Below are positions 35,377 to 43,300 of a stretch of 64,000 nt of DNA, piece after piece; position 1 is the stretch's first letter, and every line of letters begins with the position of its first letter. The notes below the pieces were generated by a model, which ran no database searches, had not been told where the DNA came from, and saw nothing but the letters and a program-made list of their open reading frames with translations. The stretch is from Terrabacter sp. Root181. Lineage in GTDB: Bacteria; Actinomycetota; Actinomycetes; Actinomycetales; Dermatophilaceae. The DNA lies in the NCBI RefSeq assembly GCF_001428505.1, contig NZ_LMHU01000001.1, positions 1,443,813 through 1,507,812 of the forward strand, read 5' to 3'. A program made the translations under genes and the position numbers.

Positions 35377-35937
35377 TCAGGTGGCGCGTCGGACGAGCGA
35401 CTCGAGCGACCGCAGGTAGCGGCCGGTGATGCCGCGCTGGGCCCTGCGCCCGACCGGGCCGCTCAACCGTGCCAGGGCGCCGGCGGGTCGCCAGAACGCT
35501 CGCACGGTGAAGGTGACTGCCCCGTCGTCGCCGATCGACACGACGAACGACTCCTCCCCGTTCTCGGGATGACCGGGGAGCGTGCCGTAGGCGAAGCCTC
35601 GCCGACGCGGTCCCTCGACGACGTCGACGACGCGTACGGGCGCCCGGAGGGACAGCGGCCCCGGGCCGACGCGCAGGTCGGCGACGACCGCCGGCAGGAC
35701 GAGCGGACTCGACGGGAGCACGCGTACGCCCGCCCCACGCTGGACGGCCCAGCCGAGCAACGCCTCCGTGGCGCGCTCGAGGTCGTCGGCGCCTTGCCCG
35801 ACCACGGCGCGTCGACGCAGGTGACGGTAGCCGCCCGGCAGGGCTCCCTTGCGCAGGGTCGCACCGACCTCCGGGTAGGTGAGCCCCGCGAGCGCGAGCT
35901 CGGCGAGGCGCTCACCGCTGAGCAGGGGCGCGTCCAT
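35377..35937 (-). CDS. DUF1990 family protein
   Basis: A 186-residue protein matching DUF1990 (YndJ-C/UPF0548-type): GGYRHLRRRAVVGQGADDLERA, WAVQRGAGVRV, RVVDVVEG, FAYGTLPGHPENGEESFVV. Function unknown; members occur singly in actinobacteria, plants and firmicutes. ATG 35935-35937 is chosen because the downstream part fits the family; the frame is open far upstream, antisense to the probable broken gene. The two starts face away from each other only 9 nt apart. Confidence 0.85.
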   Translation of the reverse strand: MDAPLLSGERLAELALAGLTYPEVGATLRKGALPGGYRHLRRRAVVGQGADDLERATEALLGWAVQRGAGVRVLPSSPLVLPAVVADLRVGPGPLSLRAPVRVVDVVEGPRRRGFAYGTLPGHPENGEESFVVSIGDDGAVTFTVRAFWRPAGALARLSGPVGRRAQRGITGRYLRSLESLVRRAT

Positions 35938-35946
35938 GCGCCCAGC

Positions 35947-36257
35947 ATGCCCGAACGTCGCGTCCGTGCCCCGGCACCCGCGTCTCCGAGGGCGGCCCGC
36001 GCGTCGCCCGGTCCCGACTACGCCCTGCCGCAGCACCTCGCCTCGGCCGCAGCCGCTGGTAGGCCGGTGCGCATCGGCCAGGAGACGAACTACCTCGGGC
36101 CCGACTCCACCGAGGTCAAGCAGTCCTTCCACGGGCAGACCCTGACGCGGATGCACGACCAGCTCGCGCCCAGGTCGACGCGCGCGCCTCCGCCTACGCG
36201 ACCTACGCCGGCATCGCCGTCCACCACTCGACGGGCTATGCCGCCATGGCCCCGTGA
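35947..36257 (+). pseudogene. Probable frameshifted small gene
   Basis: ATG 35947 opens a frame with coding-like composition that includes IGQETNYLGPDSTEVKQSF and TLTRMHDQLA, up to about 36168. It then becomes Arg/Pro-rich. The next frame continues sensibly from about 36168 (AQVDARASAYATYAGIAVHH, then STGYAAMAP) and stops with TGA at 36255-36257. Joined, this is a protein of about 102 residues broken by a one-base shift inside the run CTCGCGCCCAGG (36163-36174). I do not recognise the family. A sequencing error would give the same picture. Confidence 0.45.
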
Positions 36258-36264
36258 ACGGCCG

Positions 36265-36333
36265 GTGACCCGACGCCGACCCGACGGGCGACCCGACGCC
36301 GACCCTGCGGGCGACCTGACGCCGACCCGGCGG
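36265..36333. repeat. Three tandem copies of a 23-bp unit
   Basis: Units start at 36265, 36288 and 36311, each close to GCGACCCGACGCCGACCCG plus ACGG. It lies just after the broken gene and about 100 nt before the oxidoreductase start. 23 bp is not a multiple of 3, and no coding use is seen. Confidence 0.85.
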
Positions 36334-36429
36334 TGACCACGGAGCGGACGCGACGGCATACGCCGGCCTCCCTCGTCGTTGTCCGGGTGACGCCGCCCAC
36401 CGGGCGGCCCGGGCACGAGGAGAGAGAGC

Positions 36430-37329
36430 ATGAAGGCCATCGTCATCGACCGGTTCGGCGGACCCGAGGAGCTCCACGAGGCCGAGCTGCCCGACCCGCA
36501 GCCCGGGCCGGGTCAGGTCCGGGTGCGCGTCGAGGCCGTCGGGGTCAACCCCGCCGACGGCAAGGCCCGCAGCGGCCTCATTGCCTCACCCGACACGACG
36601 TTCCCGCTCGTGCCCGGGCTCGAGGCGGCCGGGGTCGTCGACGCGATGGGCGATGGCGTCACCGATGTCGCCGTCGGCGACCGGGTCGTCGGGTTCGCGG
36701 AGGGCGGCGCCTACGCCGAGCTCGCCGTGCTGAGCACGTATGCCGCCCTGCCCGACTCGCTCGACGCCACCGTCGCCGTGTCCCTCCCCGTCGCGGGCGA
36801 GACGGCCCGACGGGTTCTGCGCCTGCTCGACGTGCGGCCCGGTGAGACGCTGCTCGTGCACGGGGCGAGCGGCGCCGTGGGGGCGGTCGCGACGCAGCTC
36901 GCGGTCGCGAGCGGTGCCACCGTCATCGGCACGGCCTCGGCCGCCAACCAGGACCGGGTGGCGGCCCTCGGCGCCACGCCCACCACGTACGGCGAGGGCT
37001 GGCTCGAGCGCGTGCGCGCCCTCGCGCCCTCGGGCGTGGACGCCGTGCTGGACGCCAGCGGGGCCGGCGTCCTCGACGGGTCCGTCGAGCTGCTCGGCGG
37101 CGCCGACCGGCTCGTGACGATCGCCGACCCAGCGGCCTTCACCCGGAACATCACCTTCAGCGGCACGTCGGAGCGCTCGGCAGAGGAGCTCGCCGACCTC
37201 GTGGCCCGACGGGCGTCCGGTGAGGTCACGACGACGATCTCGCGCGTCCTGCCGCTCGCGGAGGCGGCCGCGGCGCAGCAGCTGAGCGACAGCGGGCGGG
37301 CCGGCGGCAAGCTGGTGCTCGTGCCCTGA
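36430..37329 (+). CDS. NADP-dependent quinone oxidoreductase-like protein (MDR family)
   Basis: A 299-residue zinc-free medium-chain dehydrogenase: GroES-like N-terminus (MKAIVIDRFGGPEEL, VEAVGVNPADGKARSG), Rossmann motif HGASGAVGAVATQLA (about residues 142-156) and the C-terminal LPLAEAAAAQQLSDSG, GGKLVLV. Similar enzymes reduce quinones or enones with NADPH; the substrate is not predictable. ATG 36430 has a good ribosome site (GAGGAGAGAG). It stands alone and converges on the PLP enzyme gene. Confidence 0.88.
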   Translation: MKAIVIDRFGGPEELHEAELPDPQPGPGQVRVRVEAVGVNPADGKARSGLIASPDTTFPLVPGLEAAGVVDAMGDGVTDVAVGDRVVGFAEGGAYAELAVLSTYAALPDSLDATVAVSLPVAGETARRVLRLLDVRPGETLLVHGASGAVGAVATQLAVASGATVIGTASAANQDRVAALGATPTTYGEGWLERVRALAPSGVDAVLDASGAGVLDGSVELLGGADRLVTIADPAAFTRNITFSGTSERSAEELADLVARRASGEVTTTISRVLPLAEAAAAQQLSDSGRAGGKLVLVP

Positions 37330-37362
37330 CGAGCCGCCAGCGACGACCCGGTCGCCGACTGC

Positions 37363-39063
37363 TCAGCGCGAGAGGCTGCGGACCGGCAGCTCGAACCACC
37401 GCAGGTGGTCGAAGTCGACGTTGACGTGCGCCTCGTCGCAGCGCTCCGGCGTGGCGGCGGCGAGGATCGCGCGCGCGTCGGCAAGGTGTCCGGCCAGCGC
37501 GTCCTCGCCGGCGCGCTCGAGCTGGGCGGGATAGGTGAGGTGACCCTGGTCGAAGCTCACCTGGTGCAGCCGCAGCGGCGGCTCGACCGGGCCGTCCTGG
37601 TGGCGCCAGAGACCCGTCGCGGGCTCGAAGTCGTAGTCGCCGAGCAGGCGCCAGCCGTCGCGGGCCACAAGGCGGACCGCCTCGATGACGTAGTCGGCGA
37701 CGACGTCGGAGATGAAGTAGTTGAAGTTGACCCGCACCCAGCCGGGCTTGATGCCCTCGCAGCCGCGACCGATCTCACGTTCGAACTCGTGCGACCGCTC
37801 GAGGTCGATGCCGAGCAGGTAGTGGCCGTAGGGCCCGGCGCACGAGCAGCCGCCGCGGGCCTGGATGCCGAAGAGGTCGTTGAGCACGGCCACGACGAAG
37901 TTGTGGTGCAGGTAGCGCTCACCCTGCGCGTGGACGACGAACGAGACGATCGACAGGCGCTCGGCCTCGAGGTTGCCGAGGATCTCGATGCCGGGCTCGT
38001 CGCGCCAGGCCGTGACCGCGCGCTGGAGGAAGTGGTCCTCGCGGGCGCGGATGGTCTCCACGCCGACGGCCTCCTTGAGCTTGAAGACGAGCCCGGCCCG
38101 GATGGCCTCAATGATGGCGGGGGTGCCGCCCTCCTCGCGGTGCGCGGGGTCGGTGAGGTAGTCGTGGGCGTCGGGGTTGACGTAGGCGACGGTGCCCCCG
38201 CCCGGCACGTCGGGCACCCGGTTGGTCATGAGCTCGCGGCGCACGACGAGGACGCCGGGCGTGCTCGGGCCGCCGATGAACTTGTGCGGGCTGAGGAAGA
38301 CGGCGTCCTTGTATGCCGTGGGGCCGGCCACGCCGCGTCCGCCCCGGCCGTACATCTCGATGTCGACGTACGGCGCCGCTGCAGCGTAGTCCCAGAACGC
38401 GAGGGCGCCGTGCTCGTGGAGCAAGGAGGAGATCGCGTCGGTGTCGGTGACGATGCCGGTGACGTTGCTCGCGGCCGAGAAGGACCCGATGAGCAGCGGG
38501 CGGTCGGCGTGCTCGACGAGGCGCCGGCGCAGCACCTCGATGTCGACGTGCCCGTCGAGGTCCTGTGGGATGACGACGACGTCGGCCACGCACTCGCGCC
38601 ACATCACCTCGTTGGAGTGGTGCTCGTAGGGTCCGATGAAGATGACAGGACGCTGGTCGGCAGGCACGAGATCGCTGGCGTGCCAACGGTCCTCGAAGTT
38701 CGACGGGATGCGGAGGCCGAGGATGCCGACGAGCTTGTCGATGGCTCCGGTGCAGCCCGAGCCGGCGAAGACGACGACCGTCTCGTCGTCGCCGCCCACG
38801 GCGTCGCGGATGGTGCGGCGGGCGTCCTCGCGCAGCCGCGTCGTCTGCAGGCCCGTGCCTGAGCTCTCGGTGTGGGTGTTGGCGTAGCGGGGGAGGACCT
38901 CGTCCCGGATGAAGTCCTCGATGAAGGTGAGTCCACGACCCGAGGCGGTGTAGTCGGCGTAGGTGACACGGCGCGGACCGTAGGGCCCGTGCATCACCTG
39001 GTCCTCACCGATCACGCTCGCACGGATCGTGGCCAGCAGGTCGTTCTCCGGAGCTCCACCCAT
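37363..39063 (-). CDS. Aminotransferase class V-fold PLP enzyme (cysteine desulfurase-like)
   Basis: A 566-residue fold-type I PLP enzyme. It shows FAGSGCTGAIDKLVGIL, the PLP Asp region AFWDYAAAAPY, the Schiff-base Lys in LSPHKFIGGP and a GGCSCAGPYGHYLLG segment placed like the mobile Cys loop of SufS/CsdA. It is about 150 residues longer than a normal SufS and has no neighbouring SufE or other Fe-S assembly genes, so it may be a desulfurase or lyase on another substrate. ATG 39061-39063 follows its -10 element by 6 nt, giving a leaderless transcript from an unusually A/T-rich promoter. Confidence 0.85.
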   Translation of the reverse strand: MGGAPENDLLATIRASVIGEDQVMHGPYGPRRVTYADYTASGRGLTFIEDFIRDEVLPRYANTHTESSGTGLQTTRLREDARRTIRDAVGGDDETVVVFAGSGCTGAIDKLVGILGLRIPSNFEDRWHASDLVPADQRPVIFIGPYEHHSNEVMWRECVADVVVIPQDLDGHVDIEVLRRRLVEHADRPLLIGSFSAASNVTGIVTDTDAISSLLHEHGALAFWDYAAAAPYVDIEMYGRGGRGVAGPTAYKDAVFLSPHKFIGGPSTPGVLVVRRELMTNRVPDVPGGGTVAYVNPDAHDYLTDPAHREEGGTPAIIEAIRAGLVFKLKEAVGVETIRAREDHFLQRAVTAWRDEPGIEILGNLEAERLSIVSFVVHAQGERYLHHNFVVAVLNDLFGIQARGGCSCAGPYGHYLLGIDLERSHEFEREIGRGCEGIKPGWVRVNFNYFISDVVADYVIEAVRLVARDGWRLLGDYDFEPATGLWRHQDGPVEPPLRLHQVSFDQGHLTYPAQLERAGEDALAGHLADARAILAAATPERCDEAHVNVDFDHLRWFELPVRSLSR

Positions 39064-39069
39064 ACCCGA

Positions 39070-39097
39070 AGCATAGCGCGTAGTGATGCTAGTTCAA
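39070..39097 (-). promoter_or_regulatory. Promoter of the class V aminotransferase gene
   Basis: On the minus strand -35 TTGAAC (39092-39097) and -10 TATGCT (39070-39075) have a 16-nt spacer; the ATG begins 6 nt after the -10. It lies in a marked A/T-rich patch (about 39068-39122). Confidence 0.7.
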
Positions 39098-39135
39098 AAG
39101 AGCATAACCAAGAGTTACCTGATGGGATGCGTCAC

Positions 39136-39177
39136 GACGACGGGGGCGCCCGGCCCTGGCCGGACGCCCCCGTCGTC
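39136..39177. terminator. Terminator after the LppU-like gene
   Basis: A 13-bp perfect stem (GACGACGGGGGCG) with a 16-nt loop that can pair further (CCGG cores), 22 nt beyond the minus-strand stop at 39200. Confidence 0.75.
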
Positions 39178-39199
39178 AGCGGTGCAGCAGGCGCGTCGG

Positions 39200-39667
39200 C
39201 TACTTGGGGTCCGCGACGCAGATGATCGTCCCGGCGCCGCCGTCCGAGGTGGCGCTCGTGAAGGCGTTCGCGGCACCGTGCTTCGCGCAGAGGGCGAGGG
39301 CGGACGTCTCGTCGGTGGGGGCGTTCTTCTCGACGAACGTGACCGAGCCCAAGGACGTCGAGTCACTGCAGTCGACCTTCTTGAAGTCGTCGGTCCCGAC
39401 CGACGCGATGCACTCGCCCGTCTTGATGCCGTGGGTGCCGTCGTCAGCGGTGAAGGCCCGGAACAGGAAGAACACGAGGATGGCGAGGAGGAATCCGCCG
39501 AAGCGCTTGAGCCCGGACAGGCGACCCGACGTGGTCGGGGCCGGCTGGGCCGGCTGGGCCGGATGGGCCGGCTGGGCCGGCTGGGCCGGATGGGCCGACT
39601 GGGCCGGCTGGGACGGCTGGCCCACCGGCTCGGGCGACGTGGCTTCGGGAACGGGGTGGTCGGACAT
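39200..39667 (-). CDS. LppU/SCO3897-like single-pass membrane protein with Pro/Ala/Gln repeat
   Basis: A 155-residue protein. Residues about 18-45 are a repeat of PAQ/PAH triplets encoded by 9-bp DNA units; one membrane helix (about 57-70, FGGFLLAILVFFLFRAF) is followed by an extracytoplasmic domain with Cys in ECIAS, VDCSDS, ALCAKHG and IICVADPK. The Cys pattern and the acid-C-S/D context resemble LppU/SCO3897 family domains, a match by recall. ATG 39665-39667 has GGAGC upstream. The promoter faces that of the M16 peptidase pair. Function unknown. Confidence 0.65.
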   Translation of the reverse strand: MSDHPVPEATSPEPVGQPSQPAQSAHPAQPAQPAHPAQPAQPAPTTSGRLSGLKRFGGFLLAILVFFLFRAFTADDGTHGIKTGECIASVGTDDFKKVDCSDSTSLGSVTFVEKNAPTDETSALALCAKHGAANAFTSATSDGGAGTIICVADPK

Positions 39668-39787
39668 CGGGGTGGCTGCTCCTGACGGACGTGGACGGAC
39701 GGTGTGCCGAGTGTGGCCCCCGCATTGTGCACGTCCACGGCGCGACCGTGTGGGTTCGTGGCTGGTCATCCTGCCCGTCGCTTCGCA

Positions 39788-39793
39788 TAAGGT
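39788..39793 (+). promoter_or_regulatory. -10 hexamer for the M16 operon
   Basis: TAAGGT ends 6 nt before GTG 39800, consistent with a leaderless transcript. Confidence 0.45.
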
Positions 39794-39799
39794 CGAGCC

Positions 39800-41161
39800 G
39801 TGACAGCGATCTCCTACCCGCTCGCGGAGCACACGCTCGCCAACGGCCTGCGCGTCATCGTCAGCGAGGACCACACGGTGCCCAACGTCGCGGTGAATCT
39901 CTGGGTCGGTGTCGGCTCCCGACACGAGGCCCCCGGACGCACCGGCTTCGCCCACCTCTTCGAGCACCTCATGTTCCAGGGCAGCCGCAACGTCGCCTCG
40001 GGCGAGCACTTCTCGGCCCTGATGGACGAGGGTGCCCGCCTCAACGCGACGACGTGGTTCGACCGCACGAACTACTTCGAGACGGTGCCGACCGGCGCCC
40101 TCGAGCTCGCCCTGTGGCTCGAGGCCGACCGGCACGGGCACCTGCTCGAGGCCGTGACCCAGGAGAACCTCGACAACCAGCGCGACGTCGTCAAGGAGGA
40201 GAAGCGCCAGCGCTACGACAACGTGCCCTACGGCTCGGCGCTCATCGACATCTACGCCACCGCGTTCCCGGAGGACCACCCGTACCACCACCCGACGATC
40301 GGGTCGATGGAGGACCTCGACGCAGCGACGCTCGAGGACGTCCATGCCTTCTTCCGCGCGCACTACGGGCCCAACAACACGGTGCTGACCCTCGTTGGCG
40401 ACGTGACGCCCGAGGAGGGCTTCGCGGCCGCCGAGACGTACTTCGGCCGGCTCCCGGCCATCGAGCTCGAGGCCAGGGAGCGGCACCCGCAGCTGCCACC
40501 CCTGTCCGAGCCGGTGCGTCTCGACCGCGTCGGTGACGTCCCGAACGACCGCATCTACGTCTCCTTCCGGCTCCCGGTCGACACGACGCCCGACTACCTC
40601 GCCTGCCAGGTCGCGGTCGACGTCCTGGGTGGCCTGGCGAGCTCGCGCCTCGTGCGCCGGCTCGTGCGCACCGACGAGACCGCCGTCGCCGTGGGCGGCT
40701 GGACCATGGGCCTCGTGGACGGCGTCGGGCTCGGCACCATCACCGTCGACGTGTCCGCCGGCGCCGACGTCGAGCAGGTCGAGGCCGCGGTCTGCGAGGA
40801 GATCCGACGCTTCATCGACGAGGGACCGGACGGGGCCGAGCTCGAGTCGGTCATCGCCGACACCGAACGCTCGTGGCTCAGCGCGCTCGCGAGCATCGAG
40901 GAGCGAGCCGACCACATCAGCCACCATGCCCTGCTCACGGGCGACCCGGCCTACGTCAACACCTTCGTCGACCGCATCCGAGCCGTGACCGCCGAGCAGG
41001 CCCGGGCGGCGGCCGCCGCCTGGCTCGATCCCGCCTCGCGGGCGGTCGTGCGCTACCTCGCCGACACGAGCAAGGACGCCGACCAGCCCGACGACGCCGA
41101 CGACGCCGACCGCACCGACCGCACCGACCGCACCGACAAGGACTCGGAGGAGGCCGCATGA
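39800..41161 (+). CDS. M16 family zinc peptidase, catalytic subunit
   Basis: A 453-residue insulinase-type peptidase. The inverted zinc motif HxxEH is H52-LFE55-H56 (FAHLFEHLMFQ), followed by the glutamate-bearing helix ENLDNQRDVVKEEKRQR. The second half is the non-catalytic M16 repeat. The C-terminus carries an acidic Asp/Arg/Thr repeat (DDADDADRTDRTDRTD) from tandem codons. M16 enzymes of this size work as heterodimers with a zinc-less partner, which is the next gene, overlapping by ATGA. Substrates are short peptides in known cases. The start is GTG 39800. Confidence 0.92.
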   Translation: MTAISYPLAEHTLANGLRVIVSEDHTVPNVAVNLWVGVGSRHEAPGRTGFAHLFEHLMFQGSRNVASGEHFSALMDEGARLNATTWFDRTNYFETVPTGALELALWLEADRHGHLLEAVTQENLDNQRDVVKEEKRQRYDNVPYGSALIDIYATAFPEDHPYHHPTIGSMEDLDAATLEDVHAFFRAHYGPNNTVLTLVGDVTPEEGFAAAETYFGRLPAIELEARERHPQLPPLSEPVRLDRVGDVPNDRIYVSFRLPVDTTPDYLACQVAVDVLGGLASSRLVRRLVRTDETAVAVGGWTMGLVDGVGLGTITVDVSAGADVEQVEAAVCEEIRRFIDEGPDGAELESVIADTERSWLSALASIEERADHISHHALLTGDPAYVNTFVDRIRAVTAEQARAAAAAWLDPASRAVVRYLADTSKDADQPDDADDADRTDRTDRTDKDSEEAA

Positions 41162-42546
41162 CCGCCGTCGCCCGCCCCGCCGTCGCCCCGCCCGAGCCGT
41201 GGGACTTCCCCGGGGACAGCACGCACGACCTGCCCAACGGCCTGCGCCTGATCACCTACGACGTGCCCGGCCAGTACGTCGTCTCGGTGCGCCTCGGCCT
41301 GCCCGTGTCGCTCCGTGACGAGCCGCGCCAGCGCGAGGGCGTGGCCTCGGTCATGTCCCGCACCCTCGACGAGGGCACCGCCCAGCACACCGCCGAGGAG
41401 TTCGCCCGGCTCCTCGAGCGCAAGGGCGTCAGCTTCGGTGCGGGGATGGCCGACGCCGGTCTGTCCCTCGACCTCGACGTCGTCAAGGGCAACCTCGAGC
41501 CCGCCCTCGACCTGCTCCGACAGATCCTCACCGAGCCCGCCTTCCCGCAGGCGGAGGTCGCCCGTCAGGTGCGCACGCGCCTCGCCGAGATCGAGCAGGA
41601 GCGCTCGGTGGCCGCGCACCGCGCCGGGCTCGAGTTCGTGCGCACGTTCTACGCACCCGACGACCGCTCGTCCCGGCCCACGGGTGGCACGCCCGAGACG
41701 GTCTCGTCGATCACCCGGGAGGACGTGGTGGCCTTCCATGCCGAGCACGTCGTCGCGGCCGGGGGGACCGTGGTCGTCGCCGGGGACCTCGAGGGCCTGG
41801 ACGTGCCGGCACTCGTCGAGGCGGCCCTCGGCGGATGGTCGCGCGGCTCCCGCGACCGGGAGCGCTACCTCCAGCACTCCGCCGCACTCGCCCCCGACCG
41901 TGGGCGCATCGTGCTCGTCTCGCGCCCGAACTCGGTGCAGACCGAGTTCGTCATCGGCGCCCCCGGGCCCGACCGTTCCGTCGAAGGTGGATGGGCTCCC
42001 TACCCGGTGCTCGGCTTCGTCCTCGGTGGCTCGCCGAACGCGCGCATCGACGCTGTCCTGCGCGAGGAGAAGGGGTACACCTACGGCATCCGGTCGAGCT
42101 TCCGGCCCCGCCGACGCGGTGGCGTCTTCCTCACGTCCGGCTCGGTCCGAGCCGACTCGACCGCGGAGTCGCTGCGGCTCCTCGTCGAGATCCTCGAGAG
42201 TGGCCGGAACGGCTTCAGCGACAAGGAGATCCGCTCCGGCGTCGACTTCATCTCCAAGACCGCTCCGGGCCGCTATGCCACGGCCGACACCATCGCCGAC
42301 GAGGCGGTGGGCATGGCGCTCGACGGACGCACCACGGCTTTCACCACCGAGAACCTCCGTGACCTCGCCGCAGTCGACCGCGGCAGGGTCGAGGCGGCAT
42401 ACGCCCGGTTCGCCGATGGCGCGGGCATCGGGACGGGCCGCCCGGGGGCCGGGTGGACGATCGTCGTGGTCGGCGACGTCGACGCGCACCTCGAGGACAT
42501 CCGGGCGCTCGACCTCGGCGAGGTCGCCGTCGTCACGGACGCCTGA
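41158..42546 (+). CDS. M16 family partner subunit lacking the zinc motif
   Basis: A 462-residue M16 homologue. At the position of HxxEH it has VASVMSRTLDEGTAQH, so no zinc site, but it keeps the arginine/tyrosine pair of partner subunits (EEKGYTYGIRSSFRP) that helps bind substrate in the catalytic chamber of the heterodimer. ATG 41158 overlaps the upstream stop by 4 nt, giving equal synthesis of both subunits. A paired active/inactive arrangement is known for bacterial M16B proteases. Confidence 0.9.
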   Translation: MTAVARPAVAPPEPWDFPGDSTHDLPNGLRLITYDVPGQYVVSVRLGLPVSLRDEPRQREGVASVMSRTLDEGTAQHTAEEFARLLERKGVSFGAGMADAGLSLDLDVVKGNLEPALDLLRQILTEPAFPQAEVARQVRTRLAEIEQERSVAAHRAGLEFVRTFYAPDDRSSRPTGGTPETVSSITREDVVAFHAEHVVAAGGTVVVAGDLEGLDVPALVEAALGGWSRGSRDRERYLQHSAALAPDRGRIVLVSRPNSVQTEFVIGAPGPDRSVEGGWAPYPVLGFVLGGSPNARIDAVLREEKGYTYGIRSSFRPRRRGGVFLTSGSVRADSTAESLRLLVEILESGRNGFSDKEIRSGVDFISKTAPGRYATADTIADEAVGMALDGRTTAFTTENLRDLAAVDRGRVEAAYARFADGAGIGTGRPGAGWTIVVVGDVDAHLEDIRALDLGEVAVVTDA

Positions 42547-42606
42547 CCCCGTACCCCGCTCGAGTCGAGGTGAGACCGGCACCCGCGTGACGCTCGACCT
42601 CACCCC

Positions 42607-42674
42607 ACCGAACGCCGCGTTCGTTCGCGAACTCACTGCTCTGACCGTGAGTTCGCGACCGAACGCCGCGTTCG
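42607..42674. repeat. 17-bp direct repeats flanking a 12-bp inverted repeat
   Basis: ACCGAACGCCGCGTTCG occurs at 42607-42623 and 42658-42674; each copy is itself a short palindrome (CGAACG-CCG-CGTTCG). Between them a perfect 12-bp stem (TCGCGAACTCAC, 42625-42636 with 42647-42658) encloses a 10-nt loop. It fills the gap between the convergent M16 and GNAT genes, so it could act as a double terminator; the direct repeats are not explained by that. Confidence 0.85.
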
Positions 42675-42675
42675 G

Positions 42676-43257
42676 TCAGGGGAGCGGGGGAACGGGGCGC
42701 TCCATGACGTAGTCGTCCTCGTAGACGCCGCCGACGAGGAAGCGCTTGGTGCCGACCCGCTCGAAGCCGCTCTTGGCGTAGAACCGCTGCGCGCGCTCGT
42801 TCTGCTGGTTCACGCCCAGCCACACGCCGGCGGCACCGGTCTCGCTCGCCCAGTCCAGGGACCGGGCCATGAGCAGGGCCGCGGCCCCGGTGCCGTGCGC
42901 CTCCGGAAGGACGTAGATCTTCGACAGCTCGACCGTCGGCCGGAGTCGGATCGCGGCCCGGACGTCGCCGTCCTGCGGGTCGCCGGCGACGAGCATGGCG
43001 TAGCCGAGCGCGGTCCCGTCGCTCTCGGCCAGGAGGACGTGCCGGCCGGTGTCGGCGACGTAGCCGGCGAACCGGTCGCGCGAGAGCACCTCGTCGACGA
43101 AGGCGTCGACCCGCTCCCGCGTCATCGAGGGCGGGCACGCGAGCTCGAAGGTCGCCGCCGCGACCGTGGCCAGCGCCGGCACGTCCGTGGCACCGGCGGA
43201 GCGGACCGTGGCGACGGGGGGTGAGACCTCGGACTGCCGGGTGGGTTCGGTGCTCAT
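42676..43257 (-). CDS. GNAT family N-acetyltransferase
   Basis: A 193-residue acetyltransferase: acetyl-CoA loop VLPEAHGTGAAALLM and the C-terminal motif VNQQNERAQRFYAKSGFERVG, both standard for GNAT proteins (mycobacterial and plant tabtoxin-resistance-like group). The acceptor is unknown. ATG 43255-43257. It lies 43 nt downstream of hisN on the same strand and may share its transcript. The stop codon abuts the repeat structure at 42607-42674. Confidence 0.87.
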   Translation of the reverse strand: MSTEPTRQSEVSPPVATVRSAGATDVPALATVAAATFELACPPSMTRERVDAFVDEVLSRDRFAGYVADTGRHVLLAESDGTALGYAMLVAGDPQDGDVRAAIRLRPTVELSKIYVLPEAHGTGAAALLMARSLDWASETGAAGVWLGVNQQNERAQRFYAKSGFERVGTKRFLVGGVYEDDYVMERPVPPLP

Positions 43258-43300
43258 GCCGAAAGGCTATGCCGGGCAGCGCAGCCCGCCCAGCGCGGTC

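Noticed and set aside
36265-36333. CRISPR array
   Set aside because: The 23-bp units are directly adjacent without spacers, and no cas genes are present.
37363-39063. SUF Fe-S assembly operon
   Set aside because: The PLP enzyme resembles SufS, but sufB/C/D/U are absent and the gene is monocistronic.
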